A stretch of DNA of 9,098 nucleotides, taken from contig NZ_DATITZ010000160.1 in NCBI RefSeq assembly GCF_035467215.1, forward strand, positions 1-9,098, written 5' to 3'. The notes under the pieces were generated by a model. That model made no database searches. It worked only from the letters and a program-made list of their open reading frames with translations, and was not told the origin of the DNA. Made by a program: the position numbers and the translations under genes. This document shows, piece after piece, positions 5,505 through 9,098 of this stretch (positions are counted from its first letter, which is position 1; the number at the start of each line of letters is the position of its first letter). Source of the stretch: Thiocapsa sp035467215 (GTDB taxonomy: Bacteria > Pseudomonadota > Gammaproteobacteria > Chromatiales > Chromatiaceae).

Positions 5505-6674
5505 TCAATCGGCTTGGCGGCGCAGGAACGCCGGGATATCGAGATAGTCGAGATCGCTCTCGACCACCGCTTCCGCCACCGCCGTGGCGCCGCCGCGGCG
5601 ATAGATGGCGGGACGTCCCAGGTCATTGTAGTTGGGCGCGCTCTCGTTGCTGCCCGCGCTGCTGACCAGGTGCATCGCCGCCGCCTCGTGGGCGCCTTGG
5701 CGTTTGAGCATGACGCGACGCTCGCCCAGCCCGGTCGCCACGACGGTGACCCGCAGCTCGTCGTCCAGCGCCGGATCGATGACGGTGCCCACTACGACCG
5801 TCGCATCGTCGTCGGCGAAATCACGCACCGTGTTGCCGACCTCGTCGAACTCGCCGATGGTCAGGCTCAGTCCGGCGGTGATATTGACCAGGATGCCCTT
5901 GGCACCGGCAAGGTCGATATCCTCCAGGAGCGGACTGCGGATGGCGGCCTCGGCCGCCTCGCGGGCACGATGTTCGCCGCGCGCGGCACCCGTACCCATC
6001 ATGGCCACGCCCATCTCGGACATGACGGTCTTCACGTCGGCGAAGTCGACGTTGATCAAGCCCGGACGGGTGATCAGCTCGGCGATGCCTTGGGTGGCAT
6101 GCAAGAGCACGTCGTTGGCGGCGCTGAAGGCACCGAGCAGGCTCATCTCCTTGCCGAGGACGGCCAGGAGCTTTTCGTTGGGGATGGTGATCAAGGAGTC
6201 GACATGCTTGGCCAGCTCGGCAATCCCCTCCTCGGCGATGCGGCGACGCTTGGTCCCCTCGAACGGGAAAGGCTTGGTCACGACCGCAACCGTGAGGATC
6301 CCGAGCTCCTTGGCAACCTGCGCCACCACCGGCGCGGCACCGGTACCGGTCCCGCCGCCCATGCCGGCGGTAATGAACACCATGTCTGCGCCTTCCAGTG
6401 CCTCTTGGATGCGATCACGGTCCTCCATCGCGGAGTTGCGACCGACCTCGGGGTCTGCACCCGCGCCCAACCCCTTGGTGATGCCGGCGCCGAGCTGAAG
6501 GATGGTCTTCACCTGCGAGCTCTTCAGCGCCTGGGCGTCGGTGTTGGCGCAAATGAAGTCGACCCCTTCGATGGTCGCGGCGACCATGTGGTTGACGGCG
6601 TTCCCGCCGCCGCCCCCGACGCCGACGACCTTGATGACGGCGTTCTGACTGTGGGTATCCATGAGCTCAAACAT
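5505..6674 (-). CDS. ftsZ: Cell division protein FtsZ (tubulin-like GTPase)
   Basis: FtsZ polymerises at midcell into the ring that recruits the divisome. The ATG at 6674 is chosen because it gives the standard start MFELMDTHSQNAVIKVVGVG and has AGGAG 8 nt upstream (6683-6687); 389 residues result. The upstream in-frame start at 6707 lacks such support. Visible parts are the nucleotide-binding GVGGGGGNAVNHM (18-30), the tubulin signature GGGTGTG (106-112), and the T7 synergy loop NVDFAD (208-213) that completes the GTPase site of the neighbouring subunit. A variable linker (about 318-373) follows, then the conserved C-terminal peptide DYLDIPAFLRRQ (376-387), the contact for FtsA and ZipA. All parts are intact. 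It lies 305 nt after ftsA and 251 nt before lpxC, wider spacing than elsewhere in the cluster, which suggests its expression is tuned separately. Confidence 0.99.
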   Translation of the reverse strand: MFELMDTHSQNAVIKVVGVGGGGGNAVNHMVAATIEGVDFICANTDAQALKSSQVKTILQLGAGITKGLGAGADPEVGRNSAMEDRDRIQEALEGADMVFITAGMGGGTGTGAAPVVAQVAKELGILTVAVVTKPFPFEGTKRRRIAEEGIAELAKHVDSLITIPNEKLLAVLGKEMSLLGAFSAANDVLLHATQGIAELITRPGLINVDFADVKTVMSEMGVAMMGTGAARGEHRAREAAEAAIRSPLLEDIDLAGAKGILVNITAGLSLTIGEFDEVGNTVRDFADDDATVVVGTVIDPALDDELRVTVVATGLGERRVMLKRQGAHEAAAMHLVSSAGSNESAPNYNDLGRPAIYRRGGATAVAEAVVESDLDYLDIPAFLRRQAD

Positions 6675-6729
6675 GCTGTTGTCTCCTCTCGAATTCGTTT
6701 GTTGCACGACCTATGAAACCTCGTACGTG

Positions 6730-6743
6730 CGCGCCTCTGCGCG
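6730..6743 (-). repeat. 5-bp hairpin near the ftsZ start
   Basis: Arms CGCGC (6730-6734) and GCGCG (6739-6743) enclose CTCT. It sits 55 nt upstream of the ftsZ ATG. Alone it could be chance in GC-rich DNA; it is listed as part of the structured leader. Confidence 0.35.
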
Positions 6744-6761
6744 AACGCCCCCCCGACACCA

Positions 6762-6784
6762 CCGCGACGCGAGACGCGTCGCGG
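6762..6784 (-). repeat. Perfect 10-bp inverted repeat with a 3-nt loop in the ftsZ leader
   Basis: Arms CCGCGACGCG (6762-6771) and CGCGTCGCGG (6775-6784) enclose AGA. This is the most stable-looking local stem in the window. No T-run follows on the ftsZ strand. Its 6775-6784 arm overlaps CGCGGCC (6780-6786), which can instead pair with GGCCGCG (6797-6803), so the two stems exclude each other. Confidence 0.6.
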
Positions 6785-6814
6785 CCCGAGACCGCAGGCC
6801 GCGGCCCCCCGACC

Positions 6815-6840
6815 GACGGGGCTTGACGCAACACCCCGTC
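6815..6840 (-). repeat. 7-bp inverted repeat in the ftsZ leader
   Basis: Arms GACGGGG (6815-6821) and CCCCGTC (6834-6840) enclose a 12-nt loop. Perfect pairing, no T-run after it. Confidence 0.45.
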
Positions 6841-6848
6841 CCGAACCC

Positions 6849-6881
6849 GCCTTCAACGGGGTTAAAGCCTCCGTGGAAGGC
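6849..6881 (-). repeat. 10-bp interrupted inverted repeat in the ftsZ leader
   Basis: GCCTTC (6849-6854) faces GAAGGC (6876-6881), and ACGG (6856-6859) faces CCGT (6871-6874), with one mismatched pair (6855/6875) between the blocks and an 11-nt loop. Confidence 0.45.
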
Positions 6882-6961
6882 ATCCGACCGACTCACACCG
6901 CATCGGCCGGAATCCGCACGCCGTTCGGCAACGCCCGAGCACCAAGCAACCATCGCGGGGC

Positions 6962-6978
6962 GAAGCCGATGCGGCTTC
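6962..6978 (-). repeat. Perfect 7-bp hairpin one base after the ftsA stop codon
   Basis: Arms GAAGCCG (6962-6968) and CGGCTTC (6972-6978) enclose a 3-nt loop. The ftsA TGA ends at 6980, one base before the stem on the transcript. No T-run follows. Ten bases inside it (6965-6974) are also perfectly complementary to 6898-6907, giving a competing long-range pairing. Confidence 0.5.
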
Positions 6979-6979
6979 A

Positions 6980-8215
6980 TCAAAAATTGCCCTGGAACCA
7001 GCTGCGCATCCGCGACCAAGCCCCCCGCAAACCGGCGGAATCCCCGATCTCCGGACGCCGCGAGAAACGGTGTTGACGCGCGTACATCAGCAGGCCCACC
7101 CCGGTCGAATAGATCGGATTGTTCACCACCTCGTCCATCCCGATCACGTACTGCGGCACACCCAGACGCACCGGCATGTGAAAGACCTCCTCGGCCAGCT
7201 CGATCAGACCGTCCATCTTCGAGCTACCGCCGGTCAACACCACGCCGCCCGCGACCAGGTCCTCGAAACCGCTGCGGCGCAGCTCGTTGTGGAGTAGGGT
7301 CAGCAGCTCTTCGTAGCGCGGCTCGACCACCTCGGCCAGGGTCTGGCGCGACAGCCTGCGCGGCGGGCGATCGCCGATGCTCGGCACCTCGATGGACTCG
7401 CTGTTGGCCGCCAGCTGCGCTAGGGCGCAGGCATGCTTGACCTTGATCAGCTCGGCATGCTGCGTCGGCGTACGCAGCGCGACCGCGATGTCGTTGGTCA
7501 CCTGATCGCCAGCGATCGGGATGACCGCGGTGTGGCGAATCGCCCCGTCGGTGAAGACGGCGAGATCCGTCGTGCCGCCGCCGATGTCGACGACACAGAC
7601 GCCGAGCTCCTTCTCGTCGTCGCCGAGCACCGAGTAGCTCGAGCTGAGCTGCGCGAGCACCAGATCGTCGACCTCGAGCCCGCAGCGCCGGATGCACTTG
7701 ATGATGTTCTGGGCGGCGCTGACCGCGCCCGTGACCATGTGCACGCGGGCTTCGAGGCGGACGCCGCACATCCCGATCGGCTCGCGGATGCCCTCCTGGT
7801 CGTCGATGATGAATTCCTGCGGCAGGATGTGCAGGATCTTCTGATCGGCCGGAATCGCCACGGCGCGTGCCGCATCGATGACCCGATCGACATCGGCCTG
7901 GGTGACCTCGACCTCCTTGATGGCGGTGATGCCGTGCGAGTTGAGGCTGCGCACATGGCTGCCGGCGATCCCGGCATGCACCGAGTGAATCTCGCAGCCG
8001 GCCATCAGCTCGGCCTCCTCGACCGCGCGCTGAATCGACTGGACGGTCGACTCGATGTCGACGACCACGCCCTTCTTCAGACCCCGCGAGGGGTGTGTGC
8101 CGATACCGATGATCTCGATCTGGTTGTCGTCCTTGAGCTCGCCGACCAGCGCGGCGACCTTCGAGGTCCCGATATCCAGGCCCACCAATAGATTCTTGTC
8201 GTTACGTCTCGACAT
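6980..8215 (-). CDS. ftsA: Cell division protein FtsA (actin-like membrane anchor for FtsZ)
   Basis: FtsA is an actin-family ATPase that ties FtsZ filaments to the inner membrane and signals to the divisome. The ATG at 8215 gives 411 residues starting MSRRNDKNLLVGLDIGTSKV. GAGGA lies 9 nt upstream, inside the last codons of ftsQ. Visible parts are the first phosphate loop GLDIGTSKVAALVGE (12-26), the SHS2/1C-domain region (about 85-165), the second phosphate motif VVDIGGGTTDLAVF (208-221), the adenosine motif GGVVLTGGSSKMDGL (323-337), and the C-terminal amphipathic helix ending SRMRSWFQGNF (401-411) that binds the membrane. All are intact. ftsQ ends 6 nt upstream, so the two are likely co-translated, whereas ftsZ follows only after 305 nt. 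Confidence 0.98.
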   Translation of the reverse strand: MSRRNDKNLLVGLDIGTSKVAALVGELKDDNQIEIIGIGTHPSRGLKKGVVVDIESTVQSIQRAVEEAELMAGCEIHSVHAGIAGSHVRSLNSHGITAIKEVEVTQADVDRVIDAARAVAIPADQKILHILPQEFIIDDQEGIREPIGMCGVRLEARVHMVTGAVSAAQNIIKCIRRCGLEVDDLVLAQLSSSYSVLGDDEKELGVCVVDIGGGTTDLAVFTDGAIRHTAVIPIAGDQVTNDIAVALRTPTQHAELIKVKHACALAQLAANSESIEVPSIGDRPPRRLSRQTLAEVVEPRYEELLTLLHNELRRSGFEDLVAGGVVLTGGSSKMDGLIELAEEVFHMPVRLGVPQYVIGMDEVVNNPIYSTGVGLLMYARQHRFSRRPEIGDSAGLRGAWSRMRSWFQGNF

Positions 8216-8221
8216 CCGGTC

Positions 8222-9016
8222 TTATCCTCGTTTGCCGAATCGCGTGGGGCGATCCGTTGTCGCGCGAGCCTGCGGCTCGGCGTTCGCTGCCCATTTCACG
8301 GCGAAACCGTTGCTGTAGCGCAGGTCCACCACCAGCGGCTGACCGGCCGCCTCCAATTGCGTCGCGCTAGCGATATAGCGCGCAAGCCGTTGATCGACGC
8401 CTTCCGTGCCGAGATACAACTCGACCCCCATGACCAGCTCGACACGCCAAGCCCCGCGCGGGTCGACCGAAAGGGTCTGGATTAGATGACCGATCAACAT
8501 CAGATCATCGCGCCACTGCGCGTAGCGCTTCACGACCTCGGGCGCACGTCGATCCTCGCCTTCGAGCAGCGGCAGACCCGCCGGGACCGTGCCGGTGCCG
8601 GGCCGAAAGACAATGCCCTCGGCGGTCACCAGACCATCGCGATTCCAGCGCGCGATCGGTCGGTGCTCCTCGACCTCGACCTGCAGCCGGTCAGGCCAGA
8701 CCCGTCGCACGGTGGCGCGACCGACCCAGGCCAGATCCTCCGCGGCCTGTTTCAGATCCTTCAGATCCGCCGTCAGGATGCCGCCGCGCAACCGCTCGCT
8801 GATGGTCTCCTGCAACAGCCGCGACGAATGGTGATGCAGCTCGCCCTCCACCTCGATGATGCGCACCGGCAGCAGCTGCGGCTCCCAGTGACCGAGCAGC
8901 CAGACCCCGCTCGCCATCGCCGAGATCAAAAGGACCCCGACCAGAGCGAGCCAAGGCCCGGAGCGGCGCTCACGCACCTCCACGACCGGGGGGACGATGC
9001 GTGCCGGGTCAGCCAC
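8222..9016 (-). CDS. ftsQ: Cell division protein FtsQ
   Basis: FtsQ is a bitopic inner-membrane protein that binds FtsB and FtsL in the periplasm and links early and late divisome proteins. I chose the GTG at 9016 (264 residues, starting MADPARIVPPVVEV) because it overlaps the ddl stop by 8 nt, a usual form of translational coupling, and GGAG lies 13 nt upstream within ddl. An in-frame TTG at 9046 would add ten residues and reach further into ddl. Visible parts are a short cytoplasmic tail with Arg residues, one membrane segment (about 22-42, WLALVGVLLISAMASGVWLL), a POTRA domain (about 50-119, VRIIEVEGEL to EEHRPIARW), and the beta domain (about 120-242) ending in the conserved VVDLRYSNGFAVKW (229-242). 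A charged 22-residue tail follows. Confidence 0.95.
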   Translation of the reverse strand: MADPARIVPPVVEVRERRSGPWLALVGVLLISAMASGVWLLGHWEPQLLPVRIIEVEGELHHHSSRLLQETISERLRGGILTADLKDLKQAAEDLAWVGRATVRRVWPDRLQVEVEEHRPIARWNRDGLVTAEGIVFRPGTGTVPAGLPLLEGEDRRAPEVVKRYAQWRDDLMLIGHLIQTLSVDPRGAWRVELVMGVELYLGTEGVDQRLARYIASATQLEAAGQPLVVDLRYSNGFAVKWAANAEPQARATTDRPTRFGKRG

Positions 9017-9098
9017 GGTCGAGACTCGTCTCCAGGATCCGCACAACCAGGGTGTCGAAGTCCAGCCCCGCCACCCGCGCGGCCATCGGCACCAGGCT
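9009..9098 (-). CDS. ddl: D-alanine--D-alanine ligase, last 29 codons only
   Basis: Only the C-terminus is in the window. The frame reads SLVPMAARVAGLDFDTLVVR and then ILETSLDRG before TGA (9011-9009). This matches the end of cytoplasmic Ddl ligases (SLVPMAA, then LVxRILE), which make the D-Ala-D-Ala dipeptide for peptidoglycan precursors. Position directly before ftsQ, as in E. coli ddlB, supports the call. Its stop overlaps the ftsQ GTG by 8 nt. The catalytic parts lie outside the window, so function cannot be verified here. Confidence 0.88.
   Translation of the reverse strand, partial: SLVPMAARVAGLDFDTLVVRILETSLDRG

Larger units (their letters stand above)
6675..6979 (-). promoter_or_regulatory. 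305-nt ftsA-ftsZ spacer: GC-rich, strongly structured ftsZ leader
   Basis: I see no gene here; the open frames crossing it are Arg/Pro-rich and lack ribosome binding sites. It holds at least five inverted repeats in tandem: 6730-6743, 6762-6784, 6815-6840, 6849-6881 and 6962-6978. Two alternative pairings compete with them (6780-6786 with 6797-6803, and 6898-6907 with 6965-6974). It ends with the ftsZ ribosome binding site AGGAG (6683-6687). C-runs of 7 (6748-6754) and 6 (6805-6810) are also present. No clear sigma-70 promoter was found. In E. coli the same gap is only tens of bases, as I recall. The repeats are plainly visible; a regulatory RNA role is inference. Confidence 0.5.

Noticed and set aside
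5514..6716. 400-codon open frame on the plus strand opposite ftsZ
   Set aside because: Antisense to a complete FtsZ with all motifs. The translation is His/Asp/Gly/Arg-rich without recognisable domains, a usual shadow frame.
6748..6821. C-runs of 7, 6 and nearby G-runs considered as a G-quadruplex on the ftsZ strand
   Set aside because: The runs are uneven and spaced more than 40 nt apart in part, and they overlap better-supported stems. Too weak to call.
6962..6978. Hairpin after ftsA considered as an intrinsic terminator
   Set aside because: The following bases are GCCCCGCG on the transcript, not a U-tract, and ftsZ is most likely at least partly co-transcribed.
6661..7440. Plus-strand frame crossing the ftsA-ftsZ spacer
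   Set aside because: Arg/Pro/Ser-rich translation typical of a GC-rich shadow, with no ribosome binding site, and mostly antisense to ftsA.

Overview
This window is the distal end of a division and cell wall (dcw) cluster from a GC-rich gammaproteobacterium. The gene order ddl-ftsQ-ftsA-ftsZ-lpxC, then dciA, an M23 peptidase gene and secA, matches as I recall it the non-enteric gammaproteobacterial arrangement (Pseudomonas type) rather than that of E. coli, where secM sits between lpxC and secA. High GC and the character of the proteins suggest a purple sulfur bacterium or relative (Chromatiales). That placement is an impression from the protein sequences, not a computed result.

Layout, right to left, because most genes are on the minus strand. 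The window opens inside the last 29 codons of ddl (9009-9098). ftsQ follows with a GTG start that overlaps the ddl stop by 8 nt. ftsA starts 6 nt after the ftsQ stop. A 305-nt non-coding stretch full of inverted repeats separates ftsA from ftsZ, and a 251-nt stretch, also with strong inverted repeats, separates ftsZ from lpxC. lpxC is convergent with plus-strand dciA, and the two TAG stops share one CTAG palindrome. dciA is divergent from the M23 peptidase gene across 154 nt. That peptidase is followed after 163 nt by secA, which runs off the left edge after 844 codons.

How the genes work together. Ddl makes the D-Ala-D-Ala dipeptide of peptidoglycan precursors. FtsZ forms the division ring, FtsA anchors it to the membrane and FtsQ links it to the periplasmic divisome. 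LpxC commits UDP-acyl-GlcNAc to lipid A. The M23 enzyme is a membrane-anchored peptidoglycan endopeptidase with a complete active site. SecA drives export through SecYEG. DciA is the replicative helicase operator. The locus thus joins division, wall and outer-membrane synthesis, export and replication initiation.

I see no mobile element, CRISPR array, tRNA, rRNA or foreign gene cassette, and all complete genes look intact. The least explained parts are non-coding: the structured ftsA-ftsZ and ftsZ-lpxC spacers, the operator-like repeat between dciA and the peptidase gene, and the secM-less secA leader. SecA also carries a clear 26-residue insertion relative to E. coli SecA.
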